Positions 35,916 through 47,173 of a DNA stretch of 64,000 nucleotides are shown piece by piece. The stretch lies in contig NC_092242.1 in assembly GCF_036320965.1 (NCBI RefSeq), positions 64,687,520 to 64,751,519 of the forward strand, in the 5' to 3' direction. The translations under genes and the position numbers were made by a program. The notes beneath the pieces were generated by a model. That model was given only the letters and a program-made list of their open reading frames with translations, searched no databases and had not been told where the DNA came from. The stretch's first letter is position 1. Each line of letters opens with the position of its first letter. This DNA is from Panulirus ornatus. Lineage: Eukaryota > Arthropoda > Malacostraca > Decapoda > Palinuridae.

Positions 35916-37180
35916 TTAACCATATTGCCTAAAACATATAGTTAGCAGAAAAAAAAAACTCCAACGTGAGTGTCTTTTCCATATCAATGATTTACATGCT
36001 CGCTCCGCTTGGCTTCCCTACGCTACGTGAGCCAGAGATAACAACCCCCTTCCAATCCCCTCCGTAAACCAAGGGCCGCGCGCCTTGCCTCGGCTCCTAC
36101 CTGTACAATATCCCGGGTGTCGCTCGCGACTGTGTCGTGTCTTAGGACGAACAACAGAGGACCCCAGTCCTCTAGTAGTCCGAGGATGGCCTTACACGAA
36201 ATATATAAACAAAAACAAATGAAACAATTATAGAGTGAACGATGAAATAGGAATATAAAACAGATCTCAAATGCATATAAGTAGCATACCAGAGGAAACT
36301 AAACAATAATAAAAGTACATGGATAAAGAAATAAAATGGTTACACATTAGCTCATGCATTCCCCACGATATAAGCATTTTTTTCCCCCTCGGTTCGAGAA
36401 AGAGGAGGCAGGAGGAAGAGGGGCGCGAGGTAAACAAAAGCTCAGAGGAGTACAAAAAAAAAGTTAAAAAGAAAGGCTGTTTACTATGTAAACTCTAATG
36501 AGTTTACTCAGTTGTGGTGCTTGACCGCTACACCCTACCACTCTACCCCCAGACGGTGTCATGACAGCAAGTATTCCGAAATTTCTCGACCTTCAAGGAT
36601 TCCCAGGGTCGAAAAAAAAAAAAATATGTAAAAGTCTGCCCTCGTAAGTATGTTCAGTCTCGGGAGGGCTTGTGTTACGACGAGCACATAGATGTTATCA
36701 TGACTAACGTTGAGTCTGTATCAGTAAAAAGAAAAAAATGTTTAAAAGTGTTTTAAAATCTCAAAGGCTCTCACGTGTATCTGTATCGCTCACGTATGGA
36801 ATCTAGATCCTCCGCAACCCTAATTTTCGCTTGTACCACCCCAAACCCTTCTGTTCAGCACCATCTTGAGTACAGCTACCACAACGACTACCAGGAGTAG
36901 TCCTGAAAAGGTAATCATTATACCAAGGATCATCTCTGCCAAGTTCGGTTCAAAGTGGCTATGTAAGTTTTCAAGAGGCGAGATCGAACTGTGAAAAGTT
37001 TACCAGATGGTCAGACGACGAAGGGAAACAGAAGAGTGACATCACAGAAGCTCACATGGCATTTGGCTTGCCAGCCGAAAACTGAAAAAGTTGACATGTC
37101 TGTATATTGTACGAGTTCGTAGGGGTTTCGGTGCAACGGGTGTTCTGGTTAAAGAAAAAAAAAGTGTACACTTTCTTGGA
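35915..37180 (-). other. Intron, GC- and CpG-richer patch near 36000-36180
   Basis: A CpG-richer stretch (36000-36180) and two poly(A) runs near 36612 and 37156 are the only features seen. No exon was found. Confidence 0.35.
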
Positions 37181-37189
37181 ATACTGATA

Positions 37190-37265
37190 TTCGTAACTGT
37201 AGTGCAGCGTGCTCCTTCGTGGATATGTGTGTTGTGTAAAATGTGATGAAATGCTTCTTACCACT
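37190..37265 (+). repeat. Family B tail fragment
   Basis: 'AACTGTAGTGCAGCGTGCTC' and 'GTGTAAAATGTGATGA' resemble the tail of the 5703-5935 copy (AACTGTAGTGTAGTGGGCTG, GTGTAAAATATGATGA). Confidence 0.5.
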
Positions 37266-37756
37266 AATTCACATGACCCAATAAAGAGAATGTACGAAAG
37301 TAGATTAGCTAAACCTTAGACAGACACAGGAGTATAATATCACATCAAATACAGAAACAAACCCAGGATTTCTCTAAGAATAATGTTTTATAAATGCAAG
37401 AAAACGGTAGAAAAATATGTACAACAATCGTACAGAGGGACATACAAGTACAGAATGTGTAGACTACACCCCGAACTGGTTACTGAGAACGTGGTGGCCA
37501 ATTTAGAAAGAAGAGGTGGTGACGTACAGCCAATATCACGCGTTGGCCAACGGATCGAACAAATCATCTCTCTCTACCACACACCTCCTCTTATTATGTG
37601 TTCACCTCAATGTGTCTGTTTAGTCCGCATGCAAAACATTCTGGCTCTGGCGGCTACCCACATCCCAGCGAAATACCTGATCACATTTCATGGTCATGTC
37701 ATTGTTTTACAAGGGTGAATGAAAAGGTGGGGAAATCAGTCAGAAGCACCGGGAGA

Positions 37757-37845
37757 AAATTTTTCAGCCCACGCCATTTTCTGACAAATTCATTGTGGTA
37801 AATTTTCAGCCCACACCATTTTCTGTTTTCTGACAACTTGATTCG
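37757..37845. repeat. Short tandem duplication
   Basis: 'TTTTCAGCCCACGCCATTTT' + 'CTGACAA' recurs about 44 bases later as 'TTTTCAGCCCACACCATTTT', with a small internal repeat of TTTTCTG. Confidence 0.7.
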
Positions 37846-38140
37846 TGTGGTCTATGACATTTGTCACTGTACAATATTCGGGTCGTCCTGATGCCATAAT
37901 GCAAATTCTTGTTGCCGCTATTCCAAGAGCAATACCGATCGAGTAATGCGACCTATACGTTTTCCCAGGAACACAAATACCGAAGCTCAAAACATGTAAT
38001 TCCATACTGGTAGCGTTTCTGTGACGTGCCCGTCTTGTATCATATACTGCGAACGATACAGATGATGATGCCTCAACGGCCATTTAAAGGGCCGAGGGCC
38101 ATTCAATCTCGAAACGCGGTGTAGTTCACGCAACGACCGG

Positions 38141-38556
38141 TGACGTCATGGACGACCTCAGCTGACACACCATCCTCTCTTGGTTATTCCATTTGACATA
38201 GCTACTTCTGATCTCGCCTCTGAGACGGGAATGTTACCCTTCCCGTTAACGAAAAAGACGATGCATATCACACAGAGAACATCCGGGGGGGCCGCCCTGG
38301 GTCGCTATCAGTGAATCATATCACATGGTGTCTCGTTGGTCGAGGGTGAATGAAAAAAAAAAGTAAATAAACGATCATTTGTGGTAAAGAAATAATAATT
38401 ATAAAGTTCCGATTCGTGAACATGACGTCAGTAAGTGCGGGGTGATCCTTTGATGGATGGATGGATGCAAATGACATAAGCATTACGTCACGGAACAAAA
38501 CAAAAAATACTTCGATTGGTGAGCTACATGACGTCACCGCAACTCGCTCTCATTGG
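38141..38556 (+). promoter_or_regulatory. Cluster of CRE (TGACGTCA) and CCAAT-type sites
   Basis: Three perfect palindromic TGACGTCA sites (38141-38148, 38423-38430, 38529-38536), a TTACGTCA (38483-38490) and ATTGG boxes near 38514 and 38552 within about 415 bp of an intron. CRE palindromes bind CREB/ATF-type bZIP proteins and ATTGG/CCAAT binds NF-Y (family knowledge). Whether this is an internal promoter or enhancer is inference. Confidence 0.35.
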
Positions 38557-38996
38557 TTCATCCGCTTGAAAAAAAAAAAACAAAAAAAAACGGACACCTG
38601 GCGATTGCGGACATGTCACTTCATGTCGGCAACGAATTATTCATATTTGACGTTGCCGGAGGCGGAACCCCGAGGAGGGGGGATGCAATAAATGATAAAC
38701 TTCAAAAGTTGATGGTAGCCCGGAGCAAAGTGCTCGGCCAACGCGAAAGAATAAATACATTCTCCTACGCAATGACCAGATGACCTATGTATCATGCGCA
38801 CAGTCTTGTGTGTGTGTGTCTGACGCTGGCATGGCGTATCCTCTTCAACCGTAGCTGGTTCTAAATCCCCAGATAATTAATTCTCCCGTGCATCAAAATG
38901 AACCCACGGTTTCCATAACCTTCTCGTTTAATGTACGAGATCCACCGCCAGAAAACACCTGGGACACACGTTCGACTTTGATTACGACGTTCTTCA

Positions 38997-38998
<2 letters not shown>

Positions 38999-39043
<45 letters not shown>
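38999..39043. repeat. (CT)n array
   Basis: Pure CT repeat on the + strand. Confidence 0.95.
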
Positions 39044-39045
<2 letters not shown>

Positions 39046-39710
39046 CTCCCCCTTGGCTACTACAGTGTCGTCGCGATCCCTGGACTCTGGAGCGAAAGGC
39101 CATGAGCAAGTCTCTTATAGGAACGACCCTGAACCTTGTGTGAGTCATGGGATCACCACTTGCTGAGGTATGGACGACTCCTGCTTCGCGTCCGTGCTCC
39201 GAAACAACGAACCGGTACACCCAAGTCAACGACAAATAAAGGAGAAAATAAAACCCACTTGCCGGAATCATTCTGAGGAAGTTAAACAAAAGAAAAAGAC
39301 TTAAGTGAAGTGTAGGTCGGATCAAACAACTCGATCACGGCGGTGCGACACCTTAAGCTCGGCTGTACGACCCATGAGTATGATGGCCTGCGCTCTGACC
39401 TGACAGTGAAGCGTCCTCATACCCAAGGGTCGTACCGTCGTTGCTGTACGGTCGTACGATCGGGATCAAGAAAAAGGTCTGTACCACGCAGAATCACCCA
39501 GACCAGCTCGATGCTCGCTGTCGCAAAGAACTTCCCAGTTTCTATTCGGTCCGCAACAAGTCTAATTCCTGCGGTTTATAAACTCGACTGAATCGCGGGG
39601 GAAATTACCCTCCTAATAACCTAATTACCTGATCAATGAGGTAGCGGCACTCTTCACCAACAAATTGGGAGAAATACTATGTAAGAGTAGTAATGTAATG
39701 TATATATCGG

Positions 39711-39711
<1 letters not shown>

Positions 39712-39742
<31 letters not shown>
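39712..39742. repeat. (GT)n array
   Basis: Pure GT repeat of about 15 units. Confidence 0.95.
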
Positions 39743-39744
<2 letters not shown>

Positions 39745-39908
39745 CCAGCTTCAAAATTCCTGAACTTTCCCCGGATCTTTATAAAATCTAAAATCCCATA
39801 TAACTTTTACCCTAACCCACTCCAAAGGGAGGGTAATAAACTCCACATTGTTGGGTGAACCCACTTTCCCTCCCTCAGGTCTACACAATCTATTTACCCA
39901 TAAACATC

Positions 39909-39909
<1 letters not shown>

Positions 39910-39989
<80 letters not shown>
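39910..39989. repeat. (GA)n array, 80 bp, next to a splice donor
   Basis: Read on the gene's minus strand this is about (CT)40 starting eight bases after the exon end (GTGAGTCC then CTCTCT). Confidence 0.97.
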
Positions 39990-39993
<4 letters not shown>

Positions 39994-39996
39994 CAC

Positions 39997-40147
39997 CTGA
40001 GGAGCTGGTAGACCAACATGCAGGAGAAGATGGACACCAGGATGCCGATGACGGAGAGGCCGAAGAGCGCGCGCAGGCAGGAGTAGAGGGGACCGTGGAT
40101 GACGTCACAGTTGGTGCCGCTGCTCACCAGCGAGAACTCGTAGCGAA
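39997..40147 (-). CDS. ENTREP-like: Exon of ENTREP-like protein: loop and last membrane segment
   Basis: A 151-nt exon between acceptor TCGGCAG (40148-40150 is CAG) and donor CTCAG|GTGAGT. It completes a Val codon and reads 'RYEFSLVSSGTNCDVIHGPL', then the hydrophobic 'YSCLRALFGLSVIGILVSIF' and 'SCMLVYQLL'. The pattern (a Cys-Asp pair, a small loop, then a Cys- and Leu-rich membrane helix ending in Gln) parallels the last membrane segment of FAM189/ENTREP proteins as I recall them. It fits both neighbouring exons in phase (1 base in, 2 bases out). G+C is clearly higher than in the surrounding intron. Confidence 0.88.
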
Positions 40148-40149
40148 CT

Positions 40150-41201
40150 GCCGATACACACCAGGGACAGTTGCGGTCAGAAGCTCATAAGAGAACCGAT
40201 AAAAAAAAGAAAAATCATCAATAACTTCCGAGGACATCATGGAAGAACCAGGAGGACCAATGCAGATATACCTAATGCAAATGCTCTTACTAACTTGTAA
40301 GAACTGATCAACTATCAATGAAAGACATCGTATCGCTGTAGCAGCAAAGACAATAAACAATAGCATTAATCTACATAATGCACAAATAAATACCATCCAT
40401 CCGCCTTCCATGATATTCTAAATACGTATGCACTGCGTGTATGAATTTGAGTTATTAACGGAATCATCATATAAGAATTTATGTAACAGCCTAGCCAGTG
40501 TGCATGACGAAAAAAAACAACTTTTATTACTTATTCCTTTAAATCTATCTATAATTACCATGGGACCAGTGTCTATATGGGAGCCTTGGTGTTACCCATG
40601 TCCTTTCTGAATGCTTCTGCATACCAGAGCTGCTCTACTTCCAGTATACCATGGAGACAGACAGGCTCCTTGGGAGAGAGAAATTACCTGACGTGATTGC
40701 GCTGCTATCCATAAAGTCCCGCCAATGGTGACGTGTCACTCAACTTGAGTAATCCCGAGCAAGCGGAGTCCGGTAACACCTCGTACAGTATTCGTACACA
40801 CGAATACATGTATTCATTATAAACATAAACAGCGTGTGTCGCAGTGTGCACAACACATTACCTTGTGTCACGCGTGTAGGCTAGGCGCGGTGTTTGATCG
40901 GCTGGAAATCAATTCCGTTCCCCTAGTTAATTACTATGAGTTTTTACCCATTGTCAGAAAATAACAAGCTGACTGATGATTCAACCTCATACATATTCAG
41001 GACAGCTCCTATGTTCATTACGTATTAATGAATACATTATCTGGCAATACACTACAGAAAAAAAAATGGACTGAAACATACATTATTTTCTGCCCTCATT
41101 TTTTTTTTTTCTATCACCACGAATAGTTAAAACACAACAAAAAGTATGAATAACTCCTACCACGGTGTCTCCTTGTCTCGATCCGTCATCCATCTATACT
41201 T

Positions 41202-41209
<8 letters not shown>
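40150..41209 (-). other. Short intron between two membrane-segment exons
   Basis: Only poly(A)/poly(T) runs (41060, 41101) and AT-rich DNA seen before the (TA)n array. Confidence 0.4.

Positions 41210-41274
<65 letters not shown>
41210..41274. repeat. (TA)n-(CA)n compound array
   Basis: (TA)26 then (CA)6, ending about 60 bases from the exon donor at 41334. Confidence 0.95.
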
Positions 41275-41334
41275 ACCGCCCATCCATGCGGTTCGCACCG
41301 TTCAAGACCAGTGGCACACACATATGTGACTTAC

Positions 41335-41512
41335 CGTCCTGCGTGGGGTCCAAGACGCCCGTGTACGGTGTACAGGTACATGACTGGGAGCGCGGGAAGA
41401 ACTCGCACTCCTGCAGCGTCTGGAGGCGGTTCATGTGTAGGACGGTGGTGGTGACGGTGACGACGACACACAACACGGCACACAGCAGGCACAAGCACCC
41501 GCTCACCTTGAT
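41335..41512 (-). CDS. ENTREP-like: Exon of ENTREP-like protein: third membrane segment and Cys loop
   Basis: A 178-nt exon between acceptor CCGGCAG and donor GACG|GTAAGT. It reads 'IKVSGCLCLLCAVLCVVVTV', 'TTTVLHMNRLQTLQECEFFP', 'RSQSCTCTPYTGVLDPTQD'. The first 25 residues form a membrane helix; the following loop carries C-x(8)-C-x-C, similar to the Cys pattern of the large loop in CD20-like/FAM189 tetraspans. Phase 0 in and phase 1 out match the exons at 61010-61072 and 39997-40147. Alternation of TM and loop across the small exons is the main support for the family call. Confidence 0.88.
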
Positions 41513-41910
41513 CTGCCGGGAAAAAGCAAGCATCACATATGTATGTAAAATACAGCGACAGCCAAGAGATGGGGGCCATGAGAGTACACCTCCTTCCCCG
41601 TAGAAGTCAAATAGATCATTTTACACAGTTACATTACAAAGTAGACACGTTAGGGCAAAAGGTAATATCAAAACAAACATCGTTATCAGAGGAGAGGATA
41701 CACACAACCGTAAACACACTACAGAAAACGGTTTAGTAAGACGCACTGAGAGAAAAATAATTTACTGGCATCACCATGCAAATATGGTTTAAAAGGTGAA
41801 CAGAGATATGGGACTTTCATTCTTCCAATCTTCGATGTAACAGAATATATCACAATTTTTGATACTAAGGTGGTAAAAGTAGAGTCTGGTAACACTTTGT
41901 TTCTCTGCAA

Positions 41911-41912
<2 letters not shown>

Positions 41913-41985
<73 letters not shown>
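41913..41985. repeat. (TA)n array, 73 bp
   Basis: Pure AT repeat in the large first intron of the window. Confidence 0.95.
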
Positions 41986-41986
<1 letters not shown>

Positions 41987-42253
41987 CTTTGAACGTTTCT
42001 GTTGACGACGGTGGAAACTGAGAGAAGTATGATGGAAACCCCGAAGGTCAACAATGCAGGAATCATGTCCTCTACCTGGGAACACCAACACCGACCGTGT
42101 GTGGGTTGCGCCTATGGACTCGCGCCACCCGGCGGGAGGACACGGAGGCTTTCGTATCTACGTCTATATTCGTCTCCAAGGCTGATGCTGGCGCTGCACG
42201 AGTGTCGGAGAAACAGAGTTTTGATCAAAGCCGTCTTATGGAGACAATGACCA

Positions 42254-42293
42254 AACGTAGCGTAACGTAACGTAATGTAGCGTAACGTAACTT
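42254..42293. repeat. Short (CGTAA)n-like repeat
   Basis: 'GTAGCGTAACGTAACGTAAT' followed by a second 'GTAGCGTAACGTAAC'. Confidence 0.7.
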
Positions 42294-42510
42294 CACCTTG
42301 GCGATGAAATACACTTGGGTAAGGGGGGATTGGAGGGGGAGGTTTTCTGTCGACTGTCATCGGAATTTAAAAAGTTACACTGAAAAACGTGACTGAAATT
42401 TGGCTCAGTTAAAACATATGTATTTTTTTTCTGACGCGAATGGAACGTGTCTAACCTGACTAAACAGTAAAGTCTTTGGTTTTGTCTAGTCTAGGCAATT
42501 CAACCTAACG

Positions 42511-42686
42511 CGATCCACTCCCAACGCGATCCACTGCCAATGCGATCCACTGCCAATGCGATCCACTCCCAGTGAGATCCACTCCCAATGCGATACACTC
42601 CCAATGCGATCCACTCCCCACGCGATCCACTCCCAATGCGATACACTCCCAATGAGATCCACTATCAACGCGATCCACTCCCTAGC
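42511..42686. repeat. 16-bp minisatellite, 11 copies
   Basis: Unit CGATCCACTCCCAATG with substitutions only (CGATACACT, AGATCCACT, CACTGCCAA). Since 16 is not a multiple of 3, all three frames stay partly open; the frames are not genes. Confidence 0.93.
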
Positions 42687-43015
42687 ACTTTCGATCTTCA
42701 TTCACCCCACCGAAAAATCGCGTCACTCTTGTCCATATCACTCTGTACATACATACCCCTTGGGCACACCATTATAATAACCCTTAGGTATGATCTGCGT
42801 GACCTTCTGACCCTGCCACTCAGGGTGAAGGCTGACCGACAAAGCCATTATGTCCAAGAATCGTACCGTCGTACTCAAAAACGTACCGACATGCTTAAAA
42901 GGTACATTTCTACACTGAATTGGGCTGTACCTATCATTAACTTGCAATTTTCTTGATATACATGTTTTTCTTTCGTGATAGGTTCTTAGAAAACTTCCTA
43001 CAATCTGATATTACT

Positions 43016-44900
43016 TTAACTTATTAAAGTAATTACTGAAAAAGATGATAAAAAGAATTCAAATATTTGTAATCGCTCATACTCCCACGGATCTGTCACG
43101 TATAAATAAGACTTGAATCCCAAACAAACTGAAGACTGAGTCACTAAACCAAGCGGGGGAAAACCAGTATAAGACCTCACCACACTGGCTGCCCTTTCCA
43201 CAATTGATCGTATATAACAATGAAATAATTAACAAATGAATAATAGATGTTCAAATAAACCGACATCCGGCACTACTCAGCCGAACGCACAGAGTTGCCA
43301 AATATGTCTACTTGTAAAGACTATATGTTTACGTACGTAAGGATTTTTCTGATTCATTTCTGAATGAAACGGACCGAAAGGAGGGTAATTCGGGCGAGAA
43401 ATTCCGCGGGAAAACCAAATTTGCCTATGAGCCCTGCCAGGCATAATACCTCCAGCCCAGGTATTGTGAGCTAACCTGAAACAAGACTATATGAATCCTG
43501 TATTCTGAGTTATGAGTACATTCCATCCAGCGACGGGGTTCTGATACACTACGGTGGAAACTTATAATGTCCATAACGATCACGCTACCAACATACATTC
43601 TCTTGAGGCAACTCATAAAAATAACTTTAGTATGCGCATTTAATGGGGCGGTCGCTTGGGCCGTTCTCATTCGTCTTCTATTAAAGCTTCGGAAATTGAT
43701 TCGGGGAAGTGGTTCAGGATCTTGGTTCGAATCAGTTTCACTGTAGTGGTTCAGGAACTATGGTTCGGGACGGTGGTTCAGGGCCATAGTTTGGGGAAGC
43801 AGTTCAAGACTACAGTCCGGAGTCTCGCTCCCGGTGTGAGGACCAGATCAACGCACAACCTCGAGGGGGTTGTACCCTCGTGCTCAAGCGTCGTACCTCA
43901 TTAGAGAGAACGGCCATGTATGAAGGAAATTCGACTGATGTTTCTCAACTATACAATACCTCTCAGCAGTTTATATAACAAAGGAAAACATGATGGATAC
44001 ATGATGAAGGAAATGACGATACCAAAAGCATTCGAAAATAACCTTCAAGACCAACAATGTTTGTGGTAAAAGGCTCAAAACATTGGTATGGATGTAGGGA
44101 ATCAAATGACATTCAGCGGCACCTATATGAGCTGGGATTATCTAACTGTTCCCTCCAGCACCCGCCATACCACTGGTTGTAAGGGCCTCTGGTCAACGGT
44201 AGGGCTCTGTCAATTAACAGGTGATGGAAACCCAATTTCTTTTATCCTCAGGATAGGGGGGGGGGGAGCCTGTCGGCTTCTCGCACGTGCATAATGGAGC
44301 TCACATACAGGGATGCTGGTACACTGAGAGGCGAGAGGGAGGAGGAGGAGAAAAAGAGTGAGGAAAAAATATTGAAGACGGACTGGGAGAGACAAGGGAG
44401 AGGGGGAGGAATGTCGGCTATCAAGTCTGAAGTGAGGGCAAGTTTTGGCGGCACGCGTCCAAGACTCTTGAGCTGGGGGTTTACTAGTTCTCGTTTTTTA
44501 ATTCGAGGGGACACTCGGGCGAACCTCCCACCACCGTTAATTAGAAACTCAAGTCTCATTTTTTAACTTTACAGTTAAATACACAACACCATATAACCCC
44601 CTAAAATTCCCTACATTCACGGAGTATCATTTCTACGTCTCTAAACATCCCTGAAGTCTTTATTCACATACCTTCACCACACATCGAGAGACTCCATGAT
44701 GTTAGCATAAATCAAATGGCGAAGGGAACGGAAGGGAAGAGATGGGGCTTGCGGATTGGTCGAGACGTCTCACACCACCATTAGTACGGGCAGGAGGGGA
44801 CCTTCCCATCCCCCTCCCCTCCTCTAAGGGGGAGGATCAACGGACCCTCCCCCTTTCAAGGGTGATCTGGCGTACACATTGCTATTAAGATTCTGTCGTG
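43016..44900 (-). other. Intron with several short dispersed-looking motifs
   Basis: A minus-strand 'GGATTCAAGTC' (about 43110-43120) faintly resembles a tRNA B box. 'GTCGTACC' strings at 43889 and also near 42860 and 39430 suggest another dispersed repeat. A poly(G) run lies at 44257-44266. Nothing can be called as a gene. Confidence 0.35.
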
Positions 44901-44909
44901 TCGGGGAGA

Positions 44910-45136
44910 CGTAATGGACTCCCGCGGTGTAGCGGTTAGCGTTCCCGACCGTGACGCATTCACGGGCCCCTCCTACCCAGGGTCTAGCGCATAGGTTCGA
45001 ATCCTGATTGCGGCAGTCGGTCAACCCACCTGCTCATCCACCCCTAGGTCGATAAAAAAAAAAAGGTTATATATAGTGTTAATGGGATGGGCCTTCATTA
45101 GGGCCTTAAATGCTTGTGCCATCTCAGCTAACATTA
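44910..45136 (+). mobile_element. tRNA-derived SINE
   Basis: An A-box-like TGTAGCGGTTAGC (44928-44940) and an exact B-box GGTTCGAATCC (44994-45004) give an internal pol III promoter. They sit in a tRNA-like head starting near 'GACTCCCGCGGTG'. A non-tRNA body follows, with 'GTTAATGGGATGGGCCTTCA' and 'TTAGGGCCTTAAATGC', ending at 'CAGCTAACATT' plus a short poly(A). The distance between boxes is larger than in a tRNA, so it is a SINE rather than a tRNA gene. Confidence 0.7.
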
Positions 45137-45210
45137 AAAAAGAATGCGCCATATACCACATTCGCTATGATGATTTCTGTTGAGTATGGAGCGTGTGGAA
45201 GGATTCCGAT

Positions 45211-45368
45211 GTATATCATAAGCGATATGTATAATATCATAAGCGATATGTATATCATAAGCGATATGTATATCATCATAAGCGATATGTATGATATCCT
45301 AAGCGATATGTATAATATCATAAGCGATATATATAACATCATAAGCGATATGTATAATATCATAAGCG
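45211..45368. repeat. 21-bp minisatellite, 8 ATAAGCG copies
   Basis: 'ATCATAAGCGATATGTATA' recurs with a 21-base step (one step of 18). The Ile-Ser-Asp-Met-Tyr frame across it is repeat-derived. Confidence 0.9.
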
Positions 45369-45369
45369 G

Positions 45370-45958
45370 CAACTAACACGCGGACATGCTGCTGGATTCA
45401 ATTATGGCCCCTCGCCTGCCAGATACGTAGAGACATCAAACCAACATTTCTCTCCAAGTCAAACATACACCATCAAAACAGCTCACAGAAAAATGAGCTC
45501 GGAGGAGTCCTCTGTCATGTCACACCGCTGGGATCACCCCGGGGGACCAAATGAGGTTATCCAGACCAGAGAGCGCGGCTAGGCTAGCCCCGTCTCACCC
45601 TCCCTCCTCCCTCCCGACCTTCCCTCCCTCCCTCGCATCCCATTCCCACGTAACAAAGTTTTTTGGTCATACGACTCGCCTCTCGCACTCACGGTGATGA
45701 TCCTCAGCGCAGGAAGCTTTTTAAATATTATTTAGCCTCAGTTAAAGATAGGTGATAAGCCTCTACTGGGAATGTGCTTTTAGCAATACCTTCCCATCTC
45801 CACTCGAGGAGAATGTTTTCATTTCGTTTATGTTTCCAGCTTTGCCCTGTATGACCTGCGGATATCAAAAGACCAAAATCGGAATCCATGTATGATGGCA
45901 AAAGAGCGTGTGATTTAAGCACGATATGATGGAAGAAATTTCTAAATACCAAATCCTA
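45370..45958 (-). other. Intron, nothing recognised
   Basis: No array, exon or mobile element seen. A C/T-rich stretch with CCCTCC repeats lies at 45590-45640. Confidence 0.4.
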
Positions 45959-45974
45959 TCACACACACACACAC

Positions 45975-46031
<57 letters not shown>
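45959..46031. repeat. (CA)n-(TA)n compound array
   Basis: (CA)7 followed by (TA)28. Confidence 0.95.
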
Positions 46032-46033
<2 letters not shown>

Positions 46034-46054
46034 CAAAAACAACACCAGGAAAAC

Positions 46055-46105
46055 ACCATTAGTCCTCTGAAGATGTGGTAATACACAAGAGCGCTCAGGA
46101 TTCTC
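46055..46105 (-). repeat. Family F half-copy (TATTACCACATCTTCAGAGG)
   Basis: Minus-strand 'GCGCTCTTGTGTATTACCAC' and 'ATCTTCAGAGGACTAA' match 62998-63032 with few changes. It lies just beside a (TA)n array, as does the other copy. Confidence 0.6.
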
Positions 46106-46156
46106 ATTTTCTTCTCTGCATTCATGAAGCCACGTGCTTGTCGTGATTTTCTGCAT

Positions 46157-46159
<3 letters not shown>

Positions 46160-46229
<70 letters not shown>
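46160..46229. repeat. (TA)n array, 70 bp
   Basis: Abuts the tail side of the SINE-like copy at 46243-46479. Confidence 0.95.
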
Positions 46230-46231
<2 letters not shown>

Positions 46232-46242
46232 TTTCTTTTCTT

Positions 46243-46476
46243 TCAAACTATTCGCCATTTCCCGCGTTAGCGAGGTAGCGTTAAGAACAGAGAACTGGGC
46301 CTTTAAGGGAATATCCTCACCTGGCCCCCTTCTCTATTCCTTCTTTTGGAAAATTAAAAAAAAAAAAAAAATAATGAGAGAGGAGGATTTCCAGCCCCCG
46401 CTCCCTCCCCTTTTAGTCGCCTTCTACGACGCGCAGGGAATACGTGGGAAGTATTCTTTCTCCCCTATCCCCAGGG

Positions 46477-46479
<3 letters not shown>
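46243..46479 (-). mobile_element. SINE-like family A, near full length
   Basis: Antisense on the + strand from 'CTATTCGCCATTTCCCGCG' to 'CCCCTATCCCCAGGGATAA', with an internal poly(A) of about 17. Very close to the 53831-54054 copy. (TA)n stands on both sides. No A or B box is visible, so pol III transcription is not shown. Confidence 0.85.

Positions 46480-46545
<66 letters not shown>
46480..46545. repeat. (TA)n array, 66 bp
   Basis: Between the full family A copy and an isolated family A head. Confidence 0.95.
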
Positions 46546-46548
<3 letters not shown>

Positions 46549-46580
46549 GAAGTATTCTTTCTCCCCTATCCCCAGGGATA
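46546..46580 (-). mobile_element. Isolated 35-bp head of family A
   Basis: Repeats 46446-46480 base for base ('GGGAAGTATTCTTTCTCCCC', 'TATCCCCAGGGATAAT'), with (TA)n on both sides. It looks like a tandem duplication of head plus array. Confidence 0.8.

Positions 46581-46656
<76 letters not shown>
46581..46656. repeat. (TA)n array, 76 bp
   Basis: One CA interruption near the start. Confidence 0.95.
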
Positions 46657-46658
<2 letters not shown>

Positions 46659-47089
46659 AACACAGCAGACATACAAGACATATGGGATAATACGAACTTC
46701 ACGGAGGTCGTACATGTATACGAATGTACGGTGCGGACGGCAAGGGAGGCATTTTATACCTTTTTACATAGTCGATGCCAAGCAGACAAGAGGAAACAAA
46801 TCTTTAGCTTCGATATTTGCAACCCACGAAATGATGTGTAGAGTGAAAACTGCGTAGCGTTGTCCCTAGAGTTAACAATATGAGCCGAAATTAGCAAGAC
46901 CATCCAGGGAATAGAGATATATATTCGTTTGTCATCATTATAACTGTATTCCCAATTATTTGAAGTACATAATGTAACAGGCGTTCACCCTCCAAGGGAC
47001 TTTAAACACGACCCAGCGCCCTCCTATTACACATATCACCGATTCACAATGGAGATAGAATCTATAACTAGCCGGAAAAAAGAAATCAT

Positions 47090-47092
<3 letters not shown>

Positions 47093-47159
<67 letters not shown>
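47093..47159. repeat. (TA)n array, 67 bp
   Basis: Left flank of the family A foldback. Confidence 0.95.
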
Positions 47160-47161
<2 letters not shown>

Positions 47162-47173
47162 TTCTTTCTTTCA

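Noticed and set aside
36500..36560. tRNA-like GGGGGTAGAGTGGTAGG on the minus strand
   Set aside because: No B box at the proper distance and no cloverleaf.
41993..42080. Minus-strand hydrophobic frame 'MIPALLTFGVSIILLSVSTV' near a CCCAG acceptor-like site
   Set aside because: It runs into a (TA)n array without a donor, and the exons at 61010-61072 and 41335-41512 already join in phase 0 with a fitting protein. Kept only as a remote alternative exon.
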